A DNA stretch of 64,000 bases from Endozoicomonas sp. ISHI1. GTDB taxonomy: Bacteria > Pseudomonadota > Gammaproteobacteria > Pseudomonadales > Endozoicomonadaceae. The notes under the pieces were generated by a model. That model made no database searches and was not told where the DNA came from. It saw nothing but the letters and a program-made list of their open reading frames with translations. The first letter of the stretch is position 1. The number at the start of each line of letters is the position of its first letter. The DNA lies in NCBI RefSeq assembly GCF_024606225.1, contig NZ_JAGRPU010000028.1:1-64000 (forward strand). The letters run 5' to 3'. This document shows positions 36,147-44,950 of the stretch, piece after piece. Made by a program: the position numbers and the translations under genes.

Positions 36147-36307
36147 GCAGCCTGTCGGACTTAAGCGTCCGTAGCGAGGATTGCAAGAAATTGAGGATAA
36201 AAATTTCTGCTTCTGAGGAGAATAGCGAGCTATTTGACGAAGAAGCAGGAATTTTTAGACCAATTTATTGCAACCGCAGTAGGACAGCCTTAATTCCGAC
36301 AGGCTGC
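36147..36307. repeat. MITE-like palindromic element, copy 3, with a nested 62-bp insert
   Basis: 161 bp. The outer parts match copies 1 and 2 (terminal repeats, one mismatch in the right arm), but the flanks are TT on both sides rather than TA. An extra stretch of about 62 bp is inserted near the centre. This insert is itself palindromic: AAAAATTTCTGCTTCT pairs with AGAAGCAGGAATTTTT with one mismatch, and AATAGC pairs with GCTATT inside it. The result is a hairpin within a hairpin between the DUF29 gene and oppF, where it could also terminate transcription from both sides. Confidence 0.8.
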
Positions 36308-36327
36308 TTGGACAGGTGAGCAGTCAA

Positions 36328-37350
36328 TCAGGCCTTGGGACAGGCCGCAAAATGCTGGCTACCTAAATCCATCAGCCTTGGACGATGCTCAGCGCAGCTG
36401 GCCCCTGCTATCGGGCAACGGGTTCTGAAGACACAGCCGCTGGGCGGATTGATAGGCGATGGCAGGTCGCCCTCCAGCAGTTCAATCTCCTTCTTTTTTT
36501 CCATTTCCGGATCAGGGATAGGCACCGCTGACAGCAGAGCTTTGGTATAAGGATGACGCGGAGTATCATACATGGGTTCAGCTTTGGCGGTTTCCACTTC
36601 ATTACCCAAATACATCACCAAGACCCGGTCACTGATGTGTTTCACTACGCTCAGGTCGTGAGCAATAAAGATCAGGGACAGACCCATTTGTTTCTGAAGC
36701 TCTTTCAGCAGGTTAACTACCTGCGCCTGAATGGAAACGTCCAGAGCACTCACCGGCTCATCACAGATCACCAGCTTCGGCTTGAGAATCAGTGCCCGGG
36801 CAATACCAATCCGTTGGCACTGACCACCAGAGAACTCATGGGGATAACGGTTAATCACGTTTGGCAGAAGACCTACCTTGGCCATCATTTCACGAACCTG
36901 AGAAAGAATGTCATCTTTCGAGAGTTCCGGATAATAGTTGCGCAGAGGTTCGGCAATGATATCGCCTACGGTCATTCTCGGGTTCAGTGACGCCAGAGGA
37001 TCCTGAAAGATCATCTGGATATCTTTGCGGATCTCTCTCATGGCTTTTTCTGGTAGCCCGGCAATATTGCTTTCCTGCCAAAGGATTTCACCCTCTGTAG
37101 CTTTCACCAGACCAATGATCGAGCGGGCCAGTGTTGATTTGCCGCAACCAGACTCACCCACGACGCCGAGAGTTTCTCCTTCGAAGAGATCAAAACTGAC
37201 ACCATCAACGGCTTTCAGAACCGGGGATTTCTCCCAGGGCCAGTTTTTGGCTTTATGAATCGGGAAGTGAACCTTTACATCCCGAACTTTCAAAATAGGC
37301 TGAAGGCTATTTTTGCGCTGAAAGCTATCTTTGTTGCGCTGAAGGCTCAT
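36328..37350 (-). CDS. oppF: oligopeptide ABC transporter ATP-binding protein OppF
   Basis: 340 residues, one of two ATPases of the Opp importer. Walker A (Gly-Glu-Ser-Gly-Cys-Gly-Lys-Ser-Thr), the signature Phe-Ser-Gly-Gly-Gln-Cys-Gln-Arg and Walker B (Leu-Val-Ile-Cys-Asp-Glu-Pro) are present. They are followed by the C-terminal OppD/F extension with Cys residues (Cys-Val-Phe-Arg-Thr-Arg-Cys-Pro), which in this family binds an iron-sulfur cluster. Its ATG overlaps the oppD stop as ATGA. Confidence 0.95.
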   Translation of the reverse strand: MSLQRNKDSFQRKNSLQPILKVRDVKVHFPIHKAKNWPWEKSPVLKAVDGVSFDLFEGETLGVVGESGCGKSTLARSIIGLVKATEGEILWQESNIAGLPEKAMREIRKDIQMIFQDPLASLNPRMTVGDIIAEPLRNYYPELSKDDILSQVREMMAKVGLLPNVINRYPHEFSGGQCQRIGIARALILKPKLVICDEPVSALDVSIQAQVVNLLKELQKQMGLSLIFIAHDLSVVKHISDRVLVMYLGNEVETAKAEPMYDTPRHPYTKALLSAVPIPDPEMEKKKEIELLEGDLPSPINPPSGCVFRTRCPIAGASCAEHRPRLMDLGSQHFAACPKA

Positions 37351-38342
37351 GCTGCCACCTCCCTGCCGGAAGTATTAACGGGGGTATCGGGTGTCCAGAA
37401 GCAGGCTTTCTGGCGACCGTCACCAAAGTTTTCCAGAGGGGCGGCTTCCTGCTGGCAACGTGGTATGACATGAGGGCAGCGCTCCTGGAAAGGGCAGCCC
37501 TGTGGCAGGCTCAGCAGGTTCGGAGGATTACCCGGAATGGTCGGCAGAGTCTCACCCTCTGTATCCAATCGGGGAATCGCACCCAGCAGACCTCGGGAGT
37601 ATGGATGACGAGGATCGTAGAAGACCTCGTTAGTGGTGCCATATTCCATGGTGCGACCGGCATACATCACCAGCACCTTGTCACAGATGCCAGCTACAAC
37701 GCCAAGGTCGTGAGTAATCATAATGATGGCGGTGTTAAACTCGGTCTTCAGCTCATTCAACAGTTCCATGATCTGGGCCTGAACGGTGACGTCCAGAGCG
37801 GTGGTTGGTTCGTCAGCAATCAACAGTTTGGGACGACACAGCAACGCCATGGCAATCATAACCCGCTGACGCATACCCCCTGAAAACTCATGGGGATACA
37901 TACTCATACGCTTGCGAGCTTCGGGCATTTTTACCGCATCCAGCATCTTTACGGATTCTTCAAAGGCCTCTTTTTTACTCATGCCTTTGTGCAGCTGGAG
38001 AACTTCCATCAGCTGAGGCCCTACTTTCATGTAAGGGTTCAGCGAGGTCATGGGATCCTGGAAGATCATGGAGATCTTTTGGGCACGGATACGGTTCAGC
38101 TCAGCTTCACTCAGAGACAGAATATCCTGGCCTTCAAATTTGGCAGAACCCTCAATAATACCGTTTTTGGCCAGCAGTCCCATGAGGGCAAAAGCGGTCT
38201 GACTTTTACCTGACCCCGACTCCCCTACCAGACCCAGTGTTTCACCGGCGTTCAGAGAAAAGGTCATATTGTTTACGGCCGTGACATCTCCGTCGGGTGT
38301 CGTAAATTTAACCCGCAGGTTATCGACATCTAATAGTTGCAT
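37347..38342 (-). CDS. oppD: oligopeptide ABC transporter ATP-binding protein OppD
   Basis: 331 residues from the ATG at 38342, which starts Met-Gln-Leu-Leu-Asp-Val-Asp-Asn-Leu and lies one base after the oppC stop. Longer frames run into oppC and are unlikely. Walker A (Gly-Glu-Ser-Gly-Ser-Gly-Lys-Ser), the signature Phe-Ser-Gly-Gly-Met-Arg-Gln-Arg and Walker B (Leu-Leu-Ile-Ala-Asp-Glu-Pro) are clear. The C-terminal Cys-rich stretch (Cys-Pro-Phe-Gln-Glu-Arg-Cys-Pro) is the OppD type. It forms the ATPase pair with OppF. Confidence 0.95.
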   Translation of the reverse strand: MQLLDVDNLRVKFTTPDGDVTAVNNMTFSLNAGETLGLVGESGSGKSQTAFALMGLLAKNGIIEGSAKFEGQDILSLSEAELNRIRAQKISMIFQDPMTSLNPYMKVGPQLMEVLQLHKGMSKKEAFEESVKMLDAVKMPEARKRMSMYPHEFSGGMRQRVMIAMALLCRPKLLIADEPTTALDVTVQAQIMELLNELKTEFNTAIIMITHDLGVVAGICDKVLVMYAGRTMEYGTTNEVFYDPRHPYSRGLLGAIPRLDTEGETLPTIPGNPPNLLSLPQGCPFQERCPHVIPRCQQEAAPLENFGDGRQKACFWTPDTPVNTSGREVAA

Positions 38343-38343
38343 A

Positions 38344-39303
38344 TCAACGATCCTTCGGGTCCAGGGCATCGCGGAGCCCGTCGCCAATAAAGTTAAAACA
38401 AAACAGGGTAATCACCAAAAAAGCAGTCGGGAAGGCCAGCTGCCAGATTGCCACTTCCATAGAGATGGCGCCCTCGTTGACCAATGCGCCCCAGCTGGTC
38501 ATGGGCTCCTGAACACCCAGCCCCAGGAAGCTCAGGAAGGATTCAAACAGAATCATGCCGGGTACCAACAGGGAAGCGTAAACCACCACAATGCCGAGCA
38601 GGTTCGGAATCAGGTGACGGAAAATAATCTGGCTGGAATTGGCACCACTGATGATGGCTGCTTCGACAAACTCTTTGCTCTTCAGGCTCAGGGTCTGACC
38701 CCTGACGATACGTGCCATATCGAGCCATGAGACGGCCCCTATGGCGATAAAGATCAGCAATATGGAGCGTCCGAAGAAGGTGATCATCAGGATAACCAGG
38801 AACATAAACGGGAAAGACTGAAGAATTTCCAGCGCCCGCATCATCAGGTTATCAACACGGCCGCCCAAAAAGCCCGCCATGGCACCGTAGATGGTTCCGA
38901 TGATCACGGCTACCAGAGCCCCCAGTGCGCCTACCATAAAAGAGATTCGTCCACCTTCAAGGGTACGTACGAAAAGGTCCCGGCCCAGATGGTCGGTACC
39001 AAAGAAATGGCCGGTTTCCATAGAGGGCGGTGCAGCCATATTGGCCCAATCAATTTCTTCGTAACTGAACTGACTGGCCATAGGGCCAAAGATAATGAGT
39101 AACGTCACCGCTGCCAGAACCATCATACTGGCGACAGCAGCCTTGTTATTCAGAAATCGTCGGCGGGCATCGGCCCAGAGGCTGCGCCCTTCAATCTCCA
39201 ACCGCCCGTTGGCAAGTTGTTCAGAAAAGTTTTCCACAGCCTTGTGGCTCTCATTTTTCACCATGTTATTCACAGTGCCGCTTTTCAAGGAAATAGACGC
39301 CAT
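38344..39303 (-). CDS. oppC: oligopeptide ABC transporter permease OppC
   Basis: 319 residues. An inner-membrane permease with a cytoplasmic N-terminal tail of about 60 residues and then about six hydrophobic spans. The binding-protein-dependent transport motif (Glu-Ala-Ala-Ile-Ile-Ser-Gly-Ala-Asn...Ile-Phe-Arg-His-Leu-Ile-Pro-Asn) that contacts the ATPases is present. It begins three bases after the oppB stop and pairs with OppB to form the channel. Confidence 0.95.
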   Translation of the reverse strand: MASISLKSGTVNNMVKNESHKAVENFSEQLANGRLEIEGRSLWADARRRFLNNKAAVASMMVLAAVTLLIIFGPMASQFSYEEIDWANMAAPPSMETGHFFGTDHLGRDLFVRTLEGGRISFMVGALGALVAVIIGTIYGAMAGFLGGRVDNLMMRALEILQSFPFMFLVILMITFFGRSILLIFIAIGAVSWLDMARIVRGQTLSLKSKEFVEAAIISGANSSQIIFRHLIPNLLGIVVVYASLLVPGMILFESFLSFLGLGVQEPMTSWGALVNEGAISMEVAIWQLAFPTAFLVITLFCFNFIGDGLRDALDPKDR

Positions 39304-39306
39304 GGT

Positions 39307-40233
39307 TTAACTCCCCACCCTGATTTTTGGATCGATCAGCCCGTAGAGAATATCGACGATAGCGGTGAACAAAATGGTCAGTGATCCGATGATGATAGTC
39401 AGTCCCAGTACCAGCGAGTAGTCTCTGTTCAGTGCACCATTAACAAAGTGCTGACCCATGCCGGGCAAGCCAAACACGGTTTCGATGACCACTGAGCCGG
39501 TAATAATGCCGACGAAAGCCGGACCCAGATAAGAAACAACCGGCAGCAGTGACGGTTTCAGGGCATGTTTGAGAATAATGTGATGCCTTGGCAGACCCTT
39601 GGCCCGGGCAGTACGAATAAAGTTGCTGTTCAGGGTTTCAATCATGCTGGAACGCATGATACGGGCTATTGCCGCTACATAAAGAATACCCATGGCAGCA
39701 ACGGGAAGAATCATGTTCTGCCAGCTACCATCGTTCCAGCCACCCGCTGGCAGCCACTTCAGGCTGATGGAGAAGATCAGTACCATCAGCGGCGCAATCA
39801 CAAAAGAAGGAAGCACGACACCCACCATGGAGAACGTCATAACGGTGTAGTCGATCCAGGAGTTTTGTTTCAGGGCTGCCAGAGTTCCCAGCCCAACCCC
39901 CACAATAACGGTGAACAAAAACGCCAGTGAGCCAATGGTCAGGGAAACCGGGAAGCTCTGCGCCACCAGTTCGTTAACGGTGTAATCCTTGTACTTGAAA
40001 GACGGTCCCAGGTCGCCCTGCAGAAGGTCTTTCAGGTAATAGGCAAATTGTTGCCAGAGCGGCTTGTCGAGGTGGTACTTGGCTTCAAGGTTGGCCAGGA
40101 TTTCCGGCGGCATGTTGAAATCGCCCGTGAAAGGGCTGCCCGGAGCCATCTGCATCAGAAAAAACGACAAAAGAACGAGAATGAACAGTGTCGGAATGGC
40201 AACGCCGATGCGTTTCAGAATAAATATAAACAT
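39307..40233 (-). CDS. oppB: oligopeptide ABC transporter permease OppB
   Basis: 308 residues with six likely transmembrane spans and the ATPase-contact loop Arg-Thr-Ala-Arg-Ala-Lys-Gly-Leu-Pro...His-Ala-Leu-Lys-Pro. The N-terminus (Phe-Ile-Leu-Lys-Arg-Ile-Gly-Val-Ala-Ile-Pro-Thr-Leu) is typical for this family. It is separated from oppA by 175 bp that include a strong hairpin, a common way to make more OppA than permease. Confidence 0.95.
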   Translation of the reverse strand: MFIFILKRIGVAIPTLFILVLLSFFLMQMAPGSPFTGDFNMPPEILANLEAKYHLDKPLWQQFAYYLKDLLQGDLGPSFKYKDYTVNELVAQSFPVSLTIGSLAFLFTVIVGVGLGTLAALKQNSWIDYTVMTFSMVGVVLPSFVIAPLMVLIFSISLKWLPAGGWNDGSWQNMILPVAAMGILYVAAIARIMRSSMIETLNSNFIRTARAKGLPRHHIILKHALKPSLLPVVSYLGPAFVGIITGSVVIETVFGLPGMGQHFVNGALNRDYSLVLGLTIIIGSLTILFTAIVDILYGLIDPKIRVGS

Positions 40234-40316
40234 AGGTACACTCTTTGTTAGTCTTAGACGACTATGTGTCCCTGACTGTATGTAAAACTTGTTTCCATGC
40301 AGGAGAGGCAGTCACG

Positions 40317-40358
40317 AAACCTCTGATTCCCGTGCTTGAGCCCGGGAATCAGAGGTTT
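40317..40358 (-). promoter_or_regulatory. 16-bp perfect hairpin between oppA and oppB
   Basis: AAACCTCTGATTCCCG (40317-40332) pairs perfectly with its complement at 40343-40358 across a 10-nt loop. There is no T-run, so it is more likely an mRNA stabiliser or partial terminator than a full terminator. A second, imperfect stem (GCGTGG/CCACGC, about 40375-40400) lies closer to the oppA stop. Similar structures after binding-protein genes in other ABC operons protect the upstream mRNA. Confidence 0.6.
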
Positions 40359-40408
40359 GCGACATCCCTCAAGAGCGTGGGAACCAGGGGTTTTCCACGC
40401 CAGAGAGA

Positions 40409-42046
40409 TTAATGCTTCTTGATATACAAATCTCTGGTGTAAACGTTGTCCTCAACATTGCTCATGGGGTAACCGCCGACGTGGGGCTTAACCAGTCGGC
40501 TGGTTACGTATTGGTAGATAGGAGCGACAGGCATCTCATCAGCCAGAATCTTCTCGGCTTCAGTGTAGAGGTGGGAGCGTTCTTCGTCGCTGGTCACGAC
40601 TCTGGATTTAGCCATCAGCTCGTCATACATCTCGTTTACAAACTGGGAGTCATTCTGACCGTGGGTGGAGGTATTCAGATCCAGCATGGTAGAGGCTTCA
40701 TTGTAGTCGCCAATCCATCCGGCACGGGCTACTTCGAACTTGCCGTCGTTACGGGAATCGAGGAAGGTTTTCCACTCCTGGTTCACCAGAGTGACCTTCA
40801 CACCCAGTGGCTTCCACATCTGGGCAATGGCGATAGCGATTTTCTTGTGAGACTCGTCCGTGTTGTACAGGATTTCCAGCTCCAGAGGCTTGTCCGGGCC
40901 GTATCCAGCTTCAGTCATCAGACGCTTGGCTTGTGCATTTCGCTCAGCCTGGGGCATTTTGCTGTAGGCAGTGGTCGGTGGTACAAAGCCGCTGATGGTA
41001 TCAGGGGTGAAGGTGTAAGCAGACTTCTCACCCTGACCTTTCACGTATTGGGTGATTGCATCACGATCGATGGCGTAGGACAGAGCCTTGCGAACACGAG
41101 CATCATCAAAAGGCTTACGTTGAGTGTTAAAGCTGTAGTAGTAGGTACCCAGATATGGGGTTACCTTCACTTCATTGGGGCTCGCCTTTTTCAGGGACTT
41201 GAAATGTTCAATAGGAATCACGTAAGTCATGTCCATTTCACCGGCCTTGTAGCGGTTCAGCTCAGGAGTGTTCTGGAGAGGCAGGTAAGTCACCTTGTTG
41301 ATAACGGTTTCATTATTGTTCCAGTAGTTATTGTTACGCTCCAGAACGATTTTTTCGTTAACACGCCAGTCAGCCAGCTTGTAAGCCCCGTTGGATACCA
41401 TGTTGCCCGGACGGGTCCAGCTGTCTCCTAACTTTTCAACGACTTTCCGGGGAACCGGAAAAGTGGTCTGGTGAGCCAACATTTTGATGAAGTAAGGAAC
41501 AGGTTGCTCCAGAGTGACCTGGAAGGTTTTGTCATCAATAGCTTTAACGCCCAGACTGTCGGCTGGCTTTTGGCCTTTGACGATAGCAGAAGCGTTGACG
41601 ATGGTTGGGATTTCCATGAACCAGGCATAACGGGAGGCTGTTTCAGGATCAACCGCACGCTGGAAAGCAAACACAAAATCGCCCGCTGTTACCGGGTCTC
41701 CATTGGACCATTTCGCGGTGTCACGAATTTTAAATGTAAATACTTTATTATCCTTGGAAACAGTCCAGCTTTCAGCTTGCCCCGGGATAGTGTTGCCTTC
41801 AGAATCCTGAGTTACCAGACCTTCAAACAGATCTTTGGTGATGTTAGAGCCTGGAACACCTTCCACTTTCTGAGGGTCGATAGAGGCAGGTTCTGAGCCG
41901 TTCCCGCGAACCAGTTCCTGGACCTGTGCCAGTTGTGTGCCTGCCGGGACGACAGCGGCGCTGGCGCTGGTGGCTGCCATGATGCTGGCGGCCAGAGTCA
42001 AAGCCGGAATGCCGACCAGTTTCAGAGCCTTGAATGGCTTCTTCAT
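40409..42046 (-). CDS. oppA: periplasmic oligopeptide-binding protein OppA
   Basis: 545 residues, the size of E. coli OppA. A signal peptide ends near residue 30 (Lys-Lys-Pro-Phe-Lys, hydrophobic core, Ala-Thr-Ser-Ala-Ser-Ala). The mature part is a family 5 solute-binding protein, shown by Pro-Ala-Ser-Ile-Asp-Pro-Gln-Lys-Val-Glu-Gly, Ile-Thr-Lys-Asp-Leu-Phe-Glu-Gly-Leu and Lys-Trp-Ser-Asn-Gly-Asp-Pro-Val-Thr-Ala. It binds short peptides in the periplasm and delivers them to OppBC. It is the first gene of oppABCDF. Confidence 0.95.
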   Translation of the reverse strand: MKKPFKALKLVGIPALTLAASIMAATSASAAVVPAGTQLAQVQELVRGNGSEPASIDPQKVEGVPGSNITKDLFEGLVTQDSEGNTIPGQAESWTVSKDNKVFTFKIRDTAKWSNGDPVTAGDFVFAFQRAVDPETASRYAWFMEIPTIVNASAIVKGQKPADSLGVKAIDDKTFQVTLEQPVPYFIKMLAHQTTFPVPRKVVEKLGDSWTRPGNMVSNGAYKLADWRVNEKIVLERNNNYWNNNETVINKVTYLPLQNTPELNRYKAGEMDMTYVIPIEHFKSLKKASPNEVKVTPYLGTYYYSFNTQRKPFDDARVRKALSYAIDRDAITQYVKGQGEKSAYTFTPDTISGFVPPTTAYSKMPQAERNAQAKRLMTEAGYGPDKPLELEILYNTDESHKKIAIAIAQMWKPLGVKVTLVNQEWKTFLDSRNDGKFEVARAGWIGDYNEASTMLDLNTSTHGQNDSQFVNEMYDELMAKSRVVTSDEERSHLYTEAEKILADEMPVAPIYQYVTSRLVKPHVGGYPMSNVEDNVYTRDLYIKKH

Positions 42047-42705
42047 ATTCTTATCCCCTTCATTCGATGACCGGTCTGATAACGGTCAACGCATAATTCT
42101 GATTGGAGTTATGGTAATGGGCGGGTGCTGTTGCTGCTGACGAATGTGTCAGAGCAAGACGAGTAACACACGATCCTGTGTATTGCCGTTTTATAACACC
42201 TTGTTCAATGATCTCAACCTGAGCGAAGAGTCATCTAATGGTGGTTGTTTTTATTTGATGGACTACTGTCGTCAATTCCGCCGGGCATTGCATTGATCCC
42301 GAAAAACAGATTACGGAAATCTTCCCCGACCCTGCTCATCGGCTCTTCGGACTTTGTATTTTTAATACAGAAAAACCGAATCACAACGGGCGGGTAACCG
42401 AATATAACTAAAAGTTTTAAAAAGGATCAAGAAGGTTTTGAACGTAGGTGCATAAAAATTGAATCATTCAAAAAGGTAGACTTGTTGAAATTTATAAAAA
42501 TACAGGTGAATAAACTCGCTTTTCCTTGATATATAGTTATAAATTTTTTTCATAAGGGTGATGCAGTTTTTTTATGCTGGCGAAGTTACACTTTTTTTAC
42601 AGCGCATCAGGAGATAAGTATTTTACATGGAGGATATAAATAAGGATGATTTTACGAGTTTTGACGTTGGAGGCTGACTTGTGACAGCCTCCAGGCGTTT
42701 AGTGG
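42047..42705. other. intergenic region between oppA and the marC-like gene
   Basis: A 659-bp non-coding region, AT-rich between about 42400 and 42660. It must contain the oppA promoter and the marC gene end. A 9-bp stem (TGGAGGCTG 42668-42676 with CAGCCTCCA 42685-42693) lies just after the marC stop but lacks a T-run. No coding frame with a ribosome binding site was found. Confidence 0.5.
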
Positions 42706-43296
42706 TCAGCTCAGATACTTGGCAATACCGTCCATAAACATTTGCACAGAAAGCATCACCAGAATCATCCCCATCAATCGCTCAATAGCGAATACACCAC
42801 GGTTGCCCAAGACTCTCATAAATTGATTTGAGCACATCAGGATGGCTGCAGATGCGGCCCAGGCGATCAAAATTGCTGTCACCAGTTTACCCTGTTCTCC
42901 CGGATGCTGATTACCCAGCAGAATCAGGGTGGCCAGAATAGAAGGACCAGCAATCAGAGGGATGGCCAAAGGTACGATGAAAGGTTCGCCATCAGGGGAG
43001 TCACCCATAATGCCACCACCCCGGCTGGGCGGGAAAATCATCTTGATGGCAATAATAAAGAGGATGATCGCCCCTGCAATGCTGACTGCTTCCTGCCTGA
43101 GGTGGAGCACTTGCAGCATGGCATCACCGACGAATAGGAAAATCACCAGAATCAACAAAGCGATCAGCATTTCCCGCATCAGGATTTTGACCCGACGCCT
43201 GGGAGGCACAGCTTTTAGAACAGAGATAAAGATTGGCATATTGCCGAGCGGATCCATAATCAGGAACAGCAATATGGCTGTGGAGTAGATTTCCAT
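42706..43296 (-). CDS. MarC/YhgN family membrane protein
   Basis: 196 residues with about six hydrophobic spans. The UPF0056 signatures are Phe-Leu-Ile-Met-Asp-Pro-Leu-Gly-Asn-Met-Pro-Ile-Phe near the start and Pro-Leu-Ala-Ile-Pro-Leu-Ile-Ala-Gly-Pro-Ser in the middle. The length and the Asp-Pro-Leu-Gly-Asn motif fit the YhgN subgroup better than MarC itself. It is an inner-membrane protein of unsettled function; the old link of MarC to multiple antibiotic resistance has been withdrawn in the literature. Confidence 0.85.
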   Translation of the reverse strand: MEIYSTAILLFLIMDPLGNMPIFISVLKAVPPRRRVKILMREMLIALLILVIFLFVGDAMLQVLHLRQEAVSIAGAIILFIIAIKMIFPPSRGGGIMGDSPDGEPFIVPLAIPLIAGPSILATLILLGNQHPGEQGKLVTAILIAWAASAAILMCSNQFMRVLGNRGVFAIERLMGMILVMLSVQMFMDGIAKYLS

Positions 43297-43395
43297 CAGT
43301 GCAGCTCAGACTCGAAAATTGGAATAAAAAGGATTAAGCGGGCTTATATCATCTGGCTTTTAAAAAACCAATCCTGATTTGTTGATGTTGGTATG

Positions 43396-43430
43396 AAAAA
43401 GCCCGACCAGTGAAGTCTGGCGAGCTTTTT
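43396..43430 (-). terminator. rho-independent terminator after the coiled-coil gene
   Basis: AAAAAGCCCGACCAG (43396-43410) and CTGGCGAGCTTTTT (43417-43430) form a stem with one mismatch and a 6-nt loop, with a T-run on either strand. It lies just downstream of the minus-strand gene ending at 43457 and upstream of the marC-like gene, and could work in both directions. Confidence 0.8.
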
Positions 43431-43456
43431 GGGGAGGGATAAGCTTTGGGAAGTGA

Positions 43457-43888
43457 TCAGTTTTGAGTATTGGGAATCCTCTGACGGATGAGTAACTCAA
43501 GCTGATCAAAACGCTCATCGACCTTGTCAAAACGCTCATCGACCTTGTCAAAGCGCTGATCGACTTCATCAAAGCGCTTATCATGTTCATCAAAGCGCTT
43601 ATCATGTTCATCAAAGCGTTGACGGGTTTCCCTGACGAACTCGTTGTGTTGTTCATCCGCCCTTTTGAACCCTGCGTGGGTAGCTTCTGTCAGTGCGGCT
43701 ATGCAGGCTTTGACGGCAGCGAGATCCGTCTTCACCTCGGAAACATCTAACTTTAATCCGGTAATATCACTCTGATTAGTGAGTGCAATGTTTTTTATAT
43801 CTGCACACACCCTGGCCAGACTGTGCACATCTGCGCCAAGATTTTTATGCTGTGCTTCAAGCTTTTCGAGTCTTGCTTCTAAGGACAT
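43457..43888 (-). CDS. coiled-coil protein with heptad repeats
   Basis: 143 residues, mostly coiled coil. The C-terminal third consists of six successive seven-residue units (Arg-Phe-Asp-Glu-His-Asp-Lys, twice, then Arg-Phe-Asp-Glu/Lys-Val-Asp-x, three times, then Arg-Phe-Asp-Gln-Leu-Glu-Leu). The N-terminal part also has leucine heptads. No signal peptide or catalytic motif is visible. The protein probably forms oligomers. The repeats are encoded by 21-bp DNA repeats, so the copy number may vary between strains. Confidence 0.75.
   Translation of the reverse strand: MSLEARLEKLEAQHKNLGADVHSLARVCADIKNIALTNQSDITGLKLDVSEVKTDLAAVKACIAALTEATHAGFKRADEQHNEFVRETRQRFDEHDKRFDEHDKRFDEVDQRFDKVDERFDKVDERFDQLELLIRQRIPNTQN
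43500..43620 (-). repeat. 21-bp tandem repeats inside the coiled-coil gene
   Basis: About six tandem 21-bp units of the type CTTGTCAAAACGCTCATCGAC or CTTATCATGTTCATCAAAGCG, each encoding one heptad. Neighbouring units are nearly identical in pairs, which suggests recent duplication by slippage or recombination. Confidence 0.8.
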
Positions 43889-43953
43889 AAATCATGGAGC
43901 CTGTTTAAGTGAATGAAGTCGTCAGCTTAGCAGACCTTTTAACTTGCACAGGC

Positions 43954-44175
43954 TTAAATAACAAAATTCTTTTGGCTCACCAACAATGCCAATCTGGCCT
44001 GTTTATCTTTCATAGGTCCAGAACTCTGCTCAGCGGTTAGGGCACTGAGATTTTCATGGAATTTCTCAGCCTGCTTTTCAGCATTGTAGATTTCCTGATT
44101 ATCCATTTGGCTGTCTGCGATCCAGTGGGCTTGTTGAGAGGCAGGTCTGTCGATAGGCTTGATAGTTTCGCTCAT
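43954..44175 (-). CDS. small hypothetical protein
   Basis: 73 residues from the ATG at 44175, which has GGGGAGA six bases upstream. The product starts Ser-Glu-Thr-Ile-Lys-Pro-Ile-Asp-Arg-Pro, is polar and probably helical, with no signal peptide, Cys or known motif. The good ribosome binding site and isolated position support a real gene, but nothing indicates its role. Confidence 0.5.
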   Translation of the reverse strand: MSETIKPIDRPASQQAHWIADSQMDNQEIYNAEKQAEKFHENLSALTAEQSSGPMKDKQARLALLVSQKNFVI

Positions 44176-44295
44176 GGTGAATCTCCCCAAATCATCAACT
44201 GATATGGGAAGATTAGGTCTGGTTAGTTCAACCGTCTGTAATACTATGGGCGAAAATGAATTTTAATTATATTAAATTAATTTTTAATAACTTTT

Positions 44296-44835
44296 TTAAA
44301 TGCCCAGGTATTCGTCTTTCAACTTCACATAGTTGTTCGCACCGTAAGAGAAGAGAGCTTTCTCTTTTTCACTGATTGGGCGAGCTTTCTGGGCTGGATT
44401 GCCTTTGTACACGAATCCGCTTTCCAGTCGTTTTCCCGGTGGCACCAGGCTGCCCGCAGCAACAATGACTTCCTCTTCGACCACTGCGCCATCCATTACC
44501 ACAGCTCCAATGCCAATCAGGCAACGATTGTGGATCGTGCAGCCATGCAGGGTGACCTTGTGACCGACCGTCACTTCATCACCAATAATCAACGGGTAAC
44601 CATCAGGGTTGAAAGTGCTGGCATGGGTGATATGCAACACCGAACCGTCCTGGATACTGGTGCGTGAGCCTATGCGGATGCGGTGCATATCTCCACGCAC
44701 TACTGCCATGGGCCAGACAGAGCTGTCTTCACCAATTTCTACATCGCCCAGGACCAGAGCGGTTTCGTCAATAAATACCCGGTCACCCAGTGTTGGGGTA
44801 TGACCTCTGAAGGTTCTGATGGAATGGCTTGTCAT
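44296..44835 (-). CDS. gamma-class carbonic anhydrase-like protein (YrdA family)
   Basis: 179 residues from the ATG at 44835 (N-terminus Thr-Ser-His-Ser-Ile-Arg-Thr-Phe); the longer frame adds 20 untypical residues. Left-handed beta-helix hexapeptide repeats run through most of the chain (Ser-Ser-Val-Trp-Pro-Met-Ala-Val-Val-Arg-Gly-Asp). The metal-binding His residues occur in His-Ile-Thr-His and Val-Gly-His-Lys-Val-Thr-Leu-His-Gly-Cys. The gene is divergent from prlC across 115 bp, the same neighbourhood as in Pseudomonas. Whether it has carbonic anhydrase activity is not certain for this subfamily. Confidence 0.9.
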   Translation of the reverse strand: MTSHSIRTFRGHTPTLGDRVFIDETALVLGDVEIGEDSSVWPMAVVRGDMHRIRIGSRTSIQDGSVLHITHASTFNPDGYPLIIGDEVTVGHKVTLHGCTIHNRCLIGIGAVVMDGAVVEEEVIVAAGSLVPPGKRLESGFVYKGNPAQKARPISEKEKALFSYGANNYVKLKDEYLGI

Positions 44836-44950
44836 GGTGTTTGGCTTCTTTGCTCGTAGGTATTGCATTGTCCTTGAAAACCGATAATCCTGCACCCATA
44901 GACATAAAAAGAACGTTCAGTTTGGACAATAAACAGCGAGCATCTGAATT

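Noticed and set aside
39264-39272. Single TTATTCACA DnaA box near the oppC start
   Set aside because: Isolated and inside a coding region; one such match is expected by chance in a window of this size.
40412-41431. 339-codon open frame on the plus strand opposite oppA
   Set aside because: It mirrors the third-codon pattern of oppA and has no recognisable domain or start signal.
43495-43620. Repeat array considered as a CRISPR array
   Set aside because: The 21-bp units are contiguous without spacers and encode protein heptads in frame.
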